From assembly GCA_950106755.1 (NCBI GenBank), contig OX467088.1, positions 19,700,001 through 19,764,000 on the forward strand: 64,000 nt of DNA, given 5' to 3'. The translations under genes were made by a program, and so were the position numbers. Shown one piece after another: positions 22,116 to 34,649 of the stretch. Each line of letters begins with the position of its first letter. Position 1 is the stretch's first letter. The notes under the pieces were generated by a model. It had not been told where the DNA came from, searched no databases, and worked only from the letters and a program-made list of their open reading frames with translations. Source of the DNA: Climacium dendroides. Its lineage: Eukaryota > Streptophyta > Bryopsida > Hypnales > Climaciaceae.

Positions 22116-25100
22116 ATGGCTAATGTTGGATCTAGTTCGGCTTCAAGAGCCTATTACATTCCGCAGTTAACTGCTAGTAATTATACTACATGGAGTATTA
22201 AGGTTGAAATGCTACTTGTCCGGTCCGAATTATGGACTGTTATAGACGGTACCGAGGTAGCACCTTCTGCATCTGATGCTAACGGTCTCTCAGCCTGGCA
22301 ATTGAAAGACTCTAAAGCCAGATCTGATATTTTGCTCCATTGTGGCGAAAAACAACTTATGTCTTTGCATCCTTTAAAAACTTCCAAAGAAGTTTGGGAT
22401 CGCATAAAACAATTATATGAAAGATCTAATAAAACCAACCAAGTTCATCTTCACAAGCAGTTATGCCATCTGCAAACGTCGGACTCTGATGATGTTGTCG
22501 AATTTTTAGAAACATGGCAATCTTTATTGCAGGAAGCCGCTATAGCTGGCTGTACCTTCACAGACACACAGCAAGTTAATCTTTTGCTTGGGGCACTTCC
22601 CGATTCATGGAGTGCTTTCATTACTACCCAAGGTGGTTTCACAAATCTCTCATTTACGGATCTGCTTTCTAATATTCTTCAACAACATGCGATTAACTCG
22701 TCCAAGGTTTCGCATTCAAAGACAAGTGCATTTTATATGAAGGGCAAGTTTATGAAGCCTTCCACCAATAAATTTACAACAACTGGTTCATTTTCGAAGA
22801 ACAGTAAACCAAACTTCCGCTCCCAACCTAGAAAAAGTTGGCAGGGACAACGATTTACTCCTCCAAATTCTATCTCATCAGCCCGAGCAACTATCATTTG
22901 TCACTACTGCGGGATTCTGGGTCATAAATCACCTGACTGTCGCAAGAAAAAGCGTGACCAAGCACGGAAGGGACACCAATCGAATAGCGCTTTCACTACT
23001 GATTCCCCAGCTTATCTTTTCTCTGCTACATTTGATAATACCTCCATCATTTCTGCTTCCTGGTACCTTGACTCGAGTGCAAGCCAGCATATGTCTCCTG
23101 CGAAGGACCTATTTCGAGATTATCAGCATCTTGATACTCCAAGAATTATTCTTTTAGGTGACAACAGTACACACCATGCTCTTGGATCTGGTTCAATACT
23201 TTTACAAGTACCAGATGGGACCCCTTTATTCATACCAGATGTATTATATGTACCTAGGCTTGCTAAGAATCTCATCTCAGTAAGTCAACTCACCACTTCC
23301 GGAAATACTGTTATAACATTTGCTCAAACCAAATGTATCATAAAAACAAAATCGCCGACTTCTAATCAGCAAATGCAATTTTATATCCCTAAAGAAGGCA
23401 GTTTATTCTCCTTCGGCACTAGTCTTCCACCAGTCGAGTCAAATTCTGTGGCTACCACATTTACCAAATCAGATTATGAGACACTTAAATGGCATTATCG
23501 CCTGGGACATTTAAATATTCGTTCCTTGACTTATATGAAAACTCACAACCTCGTTCTAGGACTTCCTTCACTCAAATCTTATTTACCTTTGTGTGAAGGT
23601 TGTGTTTCTGGTAAACAAGCTCGCAGTTCCTATCCCAAAGATTCTGCTACACGAGCTACTGTACCCCTGGCTTTGATTCATACAGACCTGTGCGGTCCTA
23701 TGAGCACACCTTCCTTTGGTGGTGCTCTCTACTTTCTATTATTTATTGACGATTTTTCTAGATTCACTTATGTATACTTCTTATCTAAGAAATCAATCGT
23801 TTTATCACAATTTCAAACTTATAAAACACTAGTTGAAAACCATTTTCATAATCACAAGATTCTCATCTTACGTTCTGACAATGGGGGCGAATTTACATCA
23901 CACGTCTTTAATCATTTCTGTGAAGATCACGGTATTCAACACCAACTCACTAATCCATATAATCCAGCTCAAAATGGGATTTCTGAGCGTAAAAATTGCA
24001 CTTTGGTGGAATCTGCCCGCAGTATGCTCAAAATTGCTCAACTTAGTACTTCTTTTTGGGCTGAAGCCATTTCTACGGCCTGTTACTTACAAAATTGTTC
24101 TTTTACCTCAGCCTTAACTAATATTACACCCTATGAACTTTGGACTGGCCTCAAGCCTGACCTTTGCAATCTTCACATCTTTGGATGCACCGCATATGCT
24201 CATAATACCAGATGAGCAGCGGAAGAAATTAGATTCAAAAATACAAAAATGTATTTTTATTGGCTACGGTATTCCTGTTGGAACCAAAGGATATAGACTT
24301 TATAATTGTGATACACAAAAGATTATTACCAGTCGTGATGTTCTCTTTTTAGAAGATTCTTTGTTACCTGATCGTAAGTCCCTTGTTCTTTCCGATCACA
24401 ATTTACCAACTGGATTCAATGAATCTGGCGATTTCTACTCTATTGCTGCACACTCCCCAGAGTCATCAATACTTCACGACAACTTGCCAAACCTTTCACC
24501 GGTTGTTTTAGAATCAGCCAACTTAAAACCAGACCCGCCAATGATCCCACCTCCTCTAGATCCCCCAAACTCTCCTCTTGACTCTCCACCTGTCATGTCA
24601 ACCCATCAACGATTTTACGAGCGCCAAGCTCATCAGTCTAATCATTCTTTTCAACCTCGGCGATCCCAACGTCCAACTAAAGGCCAAAAAAAGAATCCAC
24701 ATTTTTATGACACTAATTTATACACTTTTGGTCTCTTAGCCCAATTTGCTGATCCACTTACAGTTACTGAAGCTCTTTCAGGCGAGTACTCTCGCGAATG
24801 GAGACAAACTATGAATAGTGAGTATCAATCCTTGATGCGTAATCACACTTGGGATCTTGTTGATCCTCCACCTCATCGCTCTATTATCAGTACCAAGTGG
24901 TTATTTCGTAGAAAATTTCACTCTGACGGTACTCTTCTGCGATTCAAAGCGAGACTGGTTGCTCGTGGTTTTACCCAACAAGAAGGCATCGATTATTCTG
25001 ACACTTTTTCTCCAGTTATTCGTATGACATCATTACGAATTCTTTTAGCCTTGGCTACCCTATTTGATTATCACATCCACCAGATGGATGTGATTACTGC

Positions 25101-26358
25101 TTTTTTGCACGGTATTTTACATGAAGAAATCTATATATCACAACTTGAAGGATACATTCAGCCTGGTCATGAACATCTCGTTTGTAAGCTATTAAAGTCC
25201 TTATATGGCCTAAAGTAGGCCTCTCGTGTCTGGTATGAAACTTTCGATACTTTTCTTCTCAGCCAAGGTTTTACCAAATGTATCTCCGATCCTAATGTAT
25301 ACCTTAAACGCTTAAACTCTTCAGTATTAATATTGGGCTTATATATTGATGACCTCATTCTTATATCTGATAACTTCGAATTTCTATCTGCTACGAAGGC
25401 TCTTTTCTCTCAGCGTTTTTCAATGACGGATAACCACGAAATTGGTTATATACTCGGTATTCAAATTCAAAGAGATCGCTGCAATAAGATTTTAAAGTTA
25501 AGCCAGGAAAAATACATTACAGATCTTTTAATTAAGTTTCATATGGAAAATTCCCATGCCGTTACCACGCCACTTGAAGATGGCATACGATATTCCAAGG
25601 ACCAAGCTGATAACCTATCTATTGCTGACCAACATCTCATGGATCAAACTCCCTATAAACAAGCACTCGGGAGTCTACAGTATCTTGTCACCTGTACTCG
25701 CTGGGACTTGGCCTTTGTTGTCAATCATTTGGCGCAGTTCATGCAACGGACTGCTCCTGCTCATTGGCTGGGAGTTAAACGTGTTTTTCGTTATCTCCGA
25801 GGATCTTCCAAGCAAGGCCTAGAATATACAGGTTCTACTCTTGCGTCTAATTCTCCTCACCACCTTTGTGGTTGGAGTGATGCGGACTGGGCCGGCGATT
25901 TAGATACTCGACGATCAACTTCAGGATACATATTTCAACTTGATTCCGCTTGTCTACTCTCATAGCAAAGTCGCAAGCAATCTATCGTTGCTCTCTCGTC
26001 AACAGAGGCTGAGTACATCGCCGCAGCTACAGCTACCAAAGAACTTCTTTGGCTTCAATCTATTATTATAAAACTTGGTTATCAGTTTTCATTTCCCAAC
26101 GTTATCTACTGCAACAACCAATCCTGTATCTCACTTAGTGAGAATCCCAAACATCACGATCGATCAAAGCATATTGATCTGCGGTATCATTTTCTACGTG
26201 AAAAAGTTCAATCAAAGCTTCTCAAATTGTTATTCACTCCTACAACCACCATGTGGGCAGATATTTTGACAAAGTCGCTACCCAAAATTAAACATATGGC
26301 CTGTATTCAAAGACTCAATCACCTAGTTTCCTCTGACTCGAAGCAAGGGGGCGTATAG
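22116..26358 (+). pseudogene. Copia gag-pol polyprotein with frameshift and nonsense mutations
   Basis: Domain order is Copia-type. Gag runs from the ATG at 22116 (YYIPQLTASNYTTWS) with a CX2CX4HX4C zinc knuckle near residue 260. The aspartic protease site is WYLDSSAS near residue 318. A GAG-pre-integrase region follows, then an integrase core with Asp in HTDLCGP, Asp in RSDNGGEF and Glu in NGISERKN. Reverse transcriptase has the catalytic YIDD box near 25345, and RNase H ends with a stop at 26356-26358. Defects: a one-base frameshift near 24200 between integrase and reverse transcriptase, a TAG at 25216-25218 where LYGLKQ is expected, and a TAG at 25963-25965 where Trp is expected. The protease reads DSS instead of the usual DSG or DTG, which should inactivate it. 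The element is therefore not autonomous, despite near-identical LTRs. Confidence 0.95.
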
Positions 26359-26442
26359 TTACTATGATGCTTCTTTTCAATTTGATACTTGGCAAAACTT
26401 TGACAACTCTAATTCAATTCAGCTATGCAGTTGAAAGGGGCG

Positions 26443-26623
26443 TGTTAGTGCATTTAGACTGTAACAGAGACTCAACAGTCATGCCTATTCCAGACACCGT
26501 TACGTTACAGTAGCAGTGTTCTCTCCTTCCATAAGAAGGCTGTCACAAACTCTTTTATTAATTAATATAAAACTATTGTGCATCTATATATCTGTGCATG
26601 CTTGCTTATTCCACTCTAACACA
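26443..26623 (+). repeat. 3' LTR of the Copia element
   Basis: 181 bp, 179 identical to the 5' LTR. Confidence 0.95.
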
Positions 26624-28440
26624 GCATTCACACATTGATGAACGTGAGAATCGCCCCAAAGTAGATAATTCACTCAGCTTTCAAGGCAGTTGAATCTTGC
26701 CATTGTTACATTTACCAGTTCCATCATTGTCCATAAATTTCTCAAAATTCACGACTTGCTGTCCAATGCACACAGACAAATTGACTCTTCCGGAAATTTT
26801 CCTTCTCTCAAACAGGTCATTTACATGCAATTTTGTAAATTGAATTCTTCCACTTACATAACTAATTCCTGACCATTTCTCTATTTCTCACTTTCACAAC
26901 ATCAATTCGATAGTCATCCTTCAACAATCATGAATTTATAATTTACTGTCAAATTGGACAATTACACTTGCTGCTAAGAAATTTGACGATCTGTTCACGG
27001 ACAGTGTAAGATGAGGCAGTCCTATGGACTTTAAACTTATCAATTCAACATATTCCAAACAAAGGTTTTCAGTCGCATAGTCAATTGGACTTGATTCATA
27101 TCACAAGTAATTTATATTTGGTTAATTCAATCTCTCCAACTTGTTTTGACTAACTCGACTATTTGGCAATTGATATTTCGACAGTAATGAATACGGGATT
27201 TACTGTCAAATTGACACATTCACAGGCTTCAAACCTTTGACAATTCCACTCTTAAATTTACCGCAAATTAATTGAAGGTCAATTCACAGACAACGTTGTG
27301 ATTAACCAGAACTTAGCTTGTCAATTAGACTACAATATTACACATGTTCCTCTAATCCAACCATTTGACATAATCAGAATTTTACCTGATTCTCACACCT
27401 CAGACTTTGATTGCAGCATACCTCATAGTCCTGTTGTTCCCTGCTCAGCCTCGGCGATTTGACTTCCTCAACAAATTCACCGCGATGCAATCAGGCTCAT
27501 GCTCTGCCAAGTAGACTTAAAATTTTAATTTACAATTTATTCACTTATCAAATTCACTCAGACACCTCTCAGACACGCATCTAATTGACATGGCTTCAAT
27601 TATCAAAATTAATCTAATTTTTATACTTGTACCAACTCGACAACAAATTAAGAATTAAATTCAACATACAGTCCACTTGACAACATCTCTTTTTAACACA
27701 CAGATTTTAGAATCCATTCTCCATTCCACAATGGCTACTTGACTTACTACAGTTCACTCGCAATTGGACCACTTCCAATTAACACAGACTCAGTTCACGA
27801 CCAGCCTATTAGACGGAATTAATTCAGTCAATTTGATACTATTTTGTCACACAAATACAGCTTCAACGCATATCCATTAGACTCCAACTTTCCATAATCT
27901 CTCAACAATGTTGTACAAGGCAATTTGACATAAACAACCAGTATATAGTTTCAAATAATTGGTAGTCAATTAGACAATACTTGACTCCTTCACATAATCA
28001 ACCTTACACTTACAAACAACTAGACAATCACTCAACCACTTCTCGGTTGTATCTCACAGCAAATAGACAAAACACAATGGTGTACAGACCTCACCAAAGG
28101 CAGTCAATTAGACAAGCAAACTCACAGTGCACTTCACAGAGGCAAATAGACAATTTACAAAGCTGTAATTCAATTTTACAACTTGAGCGCGCGAGTACAA
28201 TGAGTCATACAGCTTGTATGAACTGTAAAAATTAGCAAATAGACCTTTGGAATTATAGTCCCAAAACTTGGTGAAGATAACTCTTCACCAGGAGCTACTA
28301 TAGCTATTTGACTTCTTCCATATCTTGTCCATTTGATTCTTTCTAAACCTCAAGTTCCGACGGTTCCATTCTAAAATAATATCTACAACGCTATTAGACT
28401 TACAAATGGAAATGAGTCAATTTGTTTACTCTTTTTATAC
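26624..28440 (+). repeat. Right part of the CAATTAGAC-word tract
   Basis: Words such as CAATTGGAC, CAATTAGAC, CAAATAGAC, CAATTTGAC and CTATTTGAC recur on the same strand near 26951, 26981, 27082, 27208, 27322, 27362, 27455, 27508, 27581, 27634, 27674, 27735, 27761, 27805, 27873, 27921, 27967, 28018, 28060, 28103, 28143, 28235, 28305 and 28392. Spacing is often 40-50 bp. The only longer similarity is between about 26906-26990 and 27174-27240. No ORF has protein-like composition. It may be a very old satellite of about 44 bp period in which one word persists. Confidence 0.5.
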
Positions 28441-28574
28441 TATAGAAGTCAAATGAAAAGAAAAAAGAAAACTTAAAGGTATGACACCATTGAACCCGTC
28501 ACATAGCTTGGTTATAAAATTGAAATCTAGGGAATTAACAATCAACTAATCACAATCAAGCATAAGAACGATTA

Positions 28575-29455
28575 AGTATGCAATCGCGTCCTAAAAGCTT
28601 ATAAATTGCCTTTTGAAGCCATTCAAATTTTTTTGTACAATGTGTATTATAATTGGTGTTTTTTTGGTAAGCATAATTATCATTGCATCCTTACACAATC
28701 TTAATCAACCATACCCAAATTTTAGCTTCAAAAAACCAAAACTCTATTTTTAGTAAATTGTTTCATTTAAAACTCTTGATTTTACATGATCACTTATTTA
28801 AAATCATTGGTGATGAATTTTTAAAGTTTAATTGCATAGGTATGTAGGAAACATCTATATGCACATCTTTCCTTCTAATAAGCATCTCCAAAAAAGCTTC
28901 AAAATTCCATCTATAGAGATTTCAATATTAGGGTGACCATATCCAAATTTTGTAAAATAGATATTTCTTTATTGTAATTAGATTTTTTGATTCCCACCTC
29001 ACATAGTAACTAATTTTGTACACTTGAGTATGATAGTACAATTACTTTACCAAAATGAAGTTAAAATATAGAGATATCCATTTCTTCAAAATTTGGTCAT
29101 ATGACACTTTTCATTGAACTCTTCATTGATCATCTTTTTGTTACTTAAGGGGGTGCTTTTTAATATGAAAGATGTGCATATGGATGTTCCCTACATATCC
29201 ATGCAATCAAATTAAGAAAATTCATCACCAATTGTATTCAATAGAATATTATGTAAAACCACAAAAATTGACTTAAAAAATTTATCAAAAATGGAATTTT
29301 GCTATTTTGAAACTAAACTTTGGAATACTTGATGGGATTGGGTAAGAATTGAGTGATAATAATGCAAGACAAAAAAAGCCAATTTTATTCTATATTATGT
29401 ACAAATCATTGAATGGCTCCAAAAGGCAATTTGTAAGTTTTGAATGCATGACTAT
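28575..29455. repeat. 880 bp foldback element
   Basis: The whole stretch reads as an imperfect palindrome centred near 29015. TATAAATTGCCTTTTGAAGCC near 28598 pairs with GGCTCCAAAAGGCAATTTGTA near 29415. ATTGGTGATGAATTTT near 28803 pairs with AAAATTCATCACCAATTG near 29218. ATATGCACATCTTTCC near 28857 pairs with AAAGATGTGCATAT near 29168. Arms are about 400 bp. There is no ORF. It looks like a long-armed MITE or foldback transposon. Confidence 0.8.
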
Positions 29456-29849
29456 ACTTTGGAAGATATTTTCAATAGAAGTCAAATTGTTAGAAATGGG
29501 TGCACAATGGGTTTGGGTGTCGTCACTTTAGTGGATTTCCCTTGCAGTTTCAAGAGGGATTTTAATGTAGAATTAGGGTGTGGGTTTGTATTCATTCCAA
29601 AAATTTCCTTATTGTCGCAGCACAGGGTAAGTGAAATTCCCTATTATGCTCACAAAAACCTCTTTAAAGCATAACAAAGTGACTCTAAAGATCGAACCCA
29701 AGAGACTCTGTGAAGTGTTTCGTGTTACTAGGTGGTTTGAGGAAAATTCTCAATTCAAATACTCTTCTTTCTCACTATTTATCCTTTTCCCCAAATATCG
29801 GACAATTCCTTTCTATTAGCGTAGATTGATCCAATCTATGCTAATACCC
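29456..29849. other. Unassigned sequence ending in a 31 bp palindrome
   Basis: Nothing coding is recognised. At 29815-29845 a palindrome (ATTAGCGTAGATTG, three bases, CAATCTATGCTAAT) marks the change to the GC-richer F1-1 sequence. Confidence 0.4.
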
Positions 29850-30852
29850 GATCTGAATTAAAATCCATTCACACAACCAACAAGAACCCAACCGGGACTC
29901 ACACTCCCGATCGGATCTTTATCACTTCATCCGAGAAATTCATTTTCCTCGGTTTCTATTCCGGTTTCGCTTAACCTCTGTTGGCACTTTAGAGGGGTCT
30001 GCCATTTGTTCTCAGAGAGGTAGGCCCTCCTCTCCTTCCGATCTTTATAGTGACGGAAGATTCACTCAGCTAATCTATCTTCCTATTCTAACAAGATCCG
30101 GTTTGATTTTTCACAACAAACTAGGAATGATCCCAGTCTGTAGGTCACACAAAAATCCCTTATACAATCCTCACCAACTACAACGACCTTACTGTTTCCT
30201 CAGATCCGTACGAAACTAAGGTGGCTACAAATGTGTCCGCCTGTACCAATACAATCTAGAGTTCTTCCGTTTACTTCTTCAGATGGCGAGACCTCTCAAG
30301 TGATTGGAGGCTAATCCAGATATCCCATCTACTAGCTCTAGCGCAGTTTGAAAATCCTCTCTCTTACTACCTAGCCTAGCACTAGCTATCTCACCCGGAA
30401 TAATGAACTCTAACCCTACTGAGGTGTCTTGACTCACTCCCAACACTTACAACCTGTCCACATACACATGCAATCAAAAGAAGATACCAAGGGGAGAAGC
30501 TTCTCTCATAATCTGCTCATCTATACTCAATTTCTCACTCCCTCATCCGACTAGTCCTTGGGAAGACAAAGAAAACAATAGAAAATACAAAGGAGATAGC
30601 ATATGCAAGAAGAAGAACTCCCCGTCTTAGTCTTGAGACTCAAATTATATACAGAATTTTACAGAAAGTATCCCCGGAAAACCGGCACTGATCCGGCCGA
30701 GATTTTTGGATCTGGACTTTTCCTATCTTTCCGAGATAAGGTCCGGTCTAACAAAATTTCCTATCTCTAAATTCCTAACTACCTACTCATCCTAAGGGGG
30801 TCCACCACTATCTGAAGTAGCTATAGGTGAGAGTTCACTCAAATTTTTATTC

Positions 30853-31738
30853 TTATCCCCCCCCTTCCAGAACTCGTTCCGGTTCTACAGGGGAGGTCGC
30901 CCCTGTCATTGCCCGCGGAGCCACTGAAGTGGAAGTTCTTCCTCCTTCCTTCTCCTTTGAGACTGGAGTCTCAAACTTTCCATCTAGGATCTCCACATCA
31001 TTGAACTCATCCGGGATCGAAATCCCGGATAGAGAGACCAATCTACTTTGGAACTTCCGGATGTTTTCTTCCAACCCTTTTGCGTCTTTCTGGAATTCCT
31101 TCATAGTCTCCTCTACCTCTCCGATAAAGTCAGCTAAGATGCGAGCGATGCGGGTACCAGAAGATTTCTGATCCTTGTGCATTCCCTCATCAAAAAGCTT
31201 AGCCTTTGCCATCACGTCATCGGATGCCCCTACTACTGCTATCATCCGGTCGATTACCGCCTTGGTCCCCTCTTACAGAGACATCACAGCCTTTATCTGA
31301 TTGCGATTGGTATCCAAGTCCTTCCGGAAGGCTTGGATCTCCCCTCGCAACCGGATCACCAACTGATCTGTCTTCTGCTGGTTGATGTTCTACTTCGGCA
31401 ACCTTTCTTTTAATTCCCGAATATCGTCAAGGTTGTTGATGTAGTTTGCCACGACTTCCGGTAGCACACTAGTTGGAGTACTTCCCACCAAATCTGCCAC
31501 TTCACGAGCGTAGTGGTCTTGATCTCCCAATCTGCTCTCATTGTATTGAGAATCCGGATTAGGTTGTTATACGGACCCGTCAGGTCCGTCATCTGAGACA
31601 CTGGAGTGGGTCTCTACTTGACCACCTCCACTAGCTCCTACTTCTTCGGGACGACCGTCTCCCTTAGTTCTAGCCCTTTGTCCTTGCGAGGCACTGAAGG
31701 AGAGCCCCTTAAACTGGGCGTCCGCTTGGTCCTCCTTT
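30853..31738 (-). pseudogene. F1-1 ORF, C-terminal part (coiled coil and tail)
   Basis: The translation contains KAKLFDEGM, SSGTRIARILADFIGEV and a heptad-rich stretch. It aligns with KARLFEANL and SSSRVHIIKCLLEQARRM of copy 2 (near 53840) and with copy 3. Two stops and a frame change between 31245 and 31410 break it. Its upstream part was separated by the insertion of CACTA-A. No enzymatic motif is seen. Confidence 0.6.
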
Positions 31739-31869
31739 CACTAGAAGAAATCCTCGTCCCAAGTACTATTTTAGGGGACGAGAAAGTACGTTTTTTGAGA
31801 CAGAGTGTACGTCCACTACAATGTCACTCAAAATCCGTTCCTATTGATGAGCGAAAAACATAGCAAAAT

Positions 31870-34354
31870 TTGAAAAAACAACCCATGCATTGTAGATGTT
31901 TGTTTCAAAACATACCTTCTAGAGGCTTTTATGAAGTGCCATGTGGATGCCATTTGGCATCCACATCAGTAGTGACTCGGCGGGCCATGCCACGTCAGAC
32001 TTTTTTCTGCCCGAACTCAAACTTCAGTTTTCGTGAGGTGGCAGCTGAGTTGTCATGTCGACTCAGCGTAGTTTTTTTGTCGGCTGGCACTGTCGACGCC
32101 GTTCTGGTGGACAATGCTATGGACGTCGCTACTTGTGCGCAAGTGCGTTTTAAGTGATTTTGTTGCAATTTTGGAAACAACTGAACTTCTGAATGTAACC
32201 ACGGCCAATGTCTTGCGTTGAACCATACTACATATGCACGATTTTGACGACCACAAGACGGATAGTAAGTTATAAGAATTGGCATTTGTTGCATGTTTGT
32301 TGGTGCCTACAATAACATATCTAAAGCATGCTACAGAAGTAGAAGGGCAATTGTGATGTGCAAGTCTCCGTCAGAATGAACGGAATCAATTATCCAAGAC
32401 GATGGTTGATGACAGCTTGTACACAGTTGCGAACACAAATTAGTTTTGTTGAACGCCATGGAGCATTCAATCATTGTTTGCATTGGCTTCATAATTGACA
32501 ACGTTATGTTTAATGAAAGGAAAGAGGCGAGGGATTGGATGTCTCAGCACTTTTGCACGCACGCCGTGTGCCGTCTTAAAATCTAGGGTGAAACATGTAC
32601 AACAACGAGGCTTCTGATATCAACAAAAATTGTAATCTGTTTCTATGGACGTCTCTTTCAAAGTAGAAAGTGTCGACAGAACACCATACTTACAATGGAA
32701 AAACGTTGCGCTCATGGAACGCAACTTCTCATGCACTCTACTGTTGCATACATTATGCTTTTCATTTCAAAGGCAATTTGTATCGTGGAAGTGGTTCATC
32801 ATTCCGTCACCCACTACCTGTAAACAAATTACGAACAAACTCTAACTTCGAATCAAGTTTGTTGCGAGCGACTACTAACAACAAAAAGAACTAGAAATGA
32901 TCATTCAAATGCAAAATGTCTATTGGAACTAGTCATGGGCAATGCCCATAGCAGTCACCATAAATTCATAAAAATTGTACAATGTTACAGAATACCTTTA
33001 TTCAACCTAAGGCACACAAAATACCAAAGATTTCGAGAAGAGATTGCAGTTGCTGGAGATATAATTAGCTTCAGAAGGCTTTGCATTGCTAGGAAACAGG
33101 TACGCAACATCCTCTACTTTGTCGTTGTAAATGGAGAGTCTCTTCTAGATGTAAGCATTCTCAAAGAACTTGACATCTACAGAATAGTTAATTAGTCAGC
33201 AATCAGTAAACCCAAGTGATCGACCTCCATTGCAGTGGACCGACCTTGTAGATGAGTAAGGTATGTGTCATACCTTTGGAGAGTGAATAGGTTGTCCCTC
33301 AAATCACTGCAGACAGTTGGTCCATGTCAACAAACATAAACTAAGCATATAATTGTCATCAATTAAACTTAGGAATCACTCTTGGCTTTCAAGTCTAAAA
33401 CAGAAGCCTACTCATTAACCCTGCCAACGAGGTGTGGAACTTTGTAGTTATCCAACAAAATACCAAAGATTTCTAACTTAGATGCATAAACCCACATACC
33501 TAAGCAAACTGAGAAGTCGACTATAGTGTAGGGAAAAGGCATCTGGGAAAGATGCATGGGAAGTTGAAAGAATAAACTTAATGGTTTTAGGTAAACTGAT
33601 TATGGTTGTGTCCATTAATAAAATGCTAAAAGGATCTCCATGTCTAAACACCCAAATAATCAGAGAATGAGGCATGAAAATGGTAGGGGGATAGCAGTAT
33701 AGTACATCACAAGTCTTTAAAGTTAAAACACAGAAAGAGTTGAAGAAATAAACCTTCTCTCAAAAAATCCTTTCTATGGGTAAATGTTACAATCTAGATT
33801 CTAGGGACTAAAACAATGCCTAACAACTAATCTTGCCTTTGTACCTAATATTAGTGGATATACTATATACAATATTAGGATTACATACAATAGGAATACA
33901 CAAATTTAAAGAAAAGACTATGATATTTAAGACCATACAAAATTAAACTTTACATATATAATCAAAATATAACCCTATAAATGAGCTTTATCACAAGTAA
34001 TTGGCACACCAATACATAATGTAGAGGGCCTTTCCTTGGATTACAAGAAAGTTAATCCTGTGGCACTCCACAATGGAGGACACTTTTCATTCCTTGGCAA
34101 GCTCATTCAATAGGTTTATAATTCAATCAAAATTTATTTAACACAAACTATAACATTTATAGCAAAAACTAGGTTCAGCAGTGTTATGTGTACAGAGACC
34201 CTAACCAAAACAGATCTCCCTCCAACCAAAATCCCTCGCCCATCACGATTACACAGCGCTACAACCAAACATTGCAACCAAAAGCACGAAACCTAATGCC
34301 GTAAGAGAAAATCACACGCTCTCCACAATCCAAACCTCCTAAGCAAAAAAAGAA
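31870..34354. other. CACTA-A interior, no recognised gene
   Basis: Short open frames (for example 32923-33195) have no recognisable motif and no support from composition. Confidence 0.4.
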
Positions 34355-34545
34355 ACCACACCTATCGGCCGCCAACGGATCCCTCTTTCCCTACAGTCGC
34401 AGAGGTGCAGCGCACATGCCCTCCAATATGGCGGGTGCTGGCGGTTTTCGCCGTGCTCCGCCTGGTGGATTGGCGGAATCGGGCCCGGTGGAAATGAGAC
34501 CCGCCAGCGCCAACGCCAGACCGCCAAGGGTAATTTAGGTGGAGG
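34355..34545. other. GC-rich patch in CACTA-A
   Basis: Dense in GGCGG and CCGCC words (CTGGCGGTTTT, GACCGCCAAGG, CCGCCAGCGCC) inside AT-rich DNA. It may be a fragment captured from a gene or the subterminal part of another element. No protein is recognised. Confidence 0.35.
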
Positions 34546-34649
34546 GTTTGAAAAATCCCTTTCTTTGAGGTACTCATTCGTCTTTCCATATGTCTCTGTG
34601 AGTGTAATTTATCCTTGAGGCAAACAATGCCCACAAAGTTGGCCGAGGG

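Larger units (their letters stand above)
21412..26623 (+). mobile_element. Ty1/Copia LTR retrotransposon, structurally complete, coding-defective
   Basis: 5212 bp. Two 181 bp LTRs (21412-21592 and 26443-26623) begin TGTTAGTG and end CTAACACA. They differ at two positions (G/A and T/C), so the insertion is young. A primer-binding site complementary to initiator tRNA-Met (TGGTATCAGAGC) starts at 21593 immediately after the LTR. A purine-rich tract (TTGAAAGGGG, 26431-26440) precedes the 3' LTR. Flanks are ACATT on the left and GCATT on the right, a 5 bp duplication with one mismatch. The element interrupts the CAATTAGAC-word tract. Confidence 0.96.

Noticed and set aside
32923..33195. 90-codon open frame in CACTA-A
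   Set aside because: No motif, no homologous copy in the window, and AT-rich surroundings.
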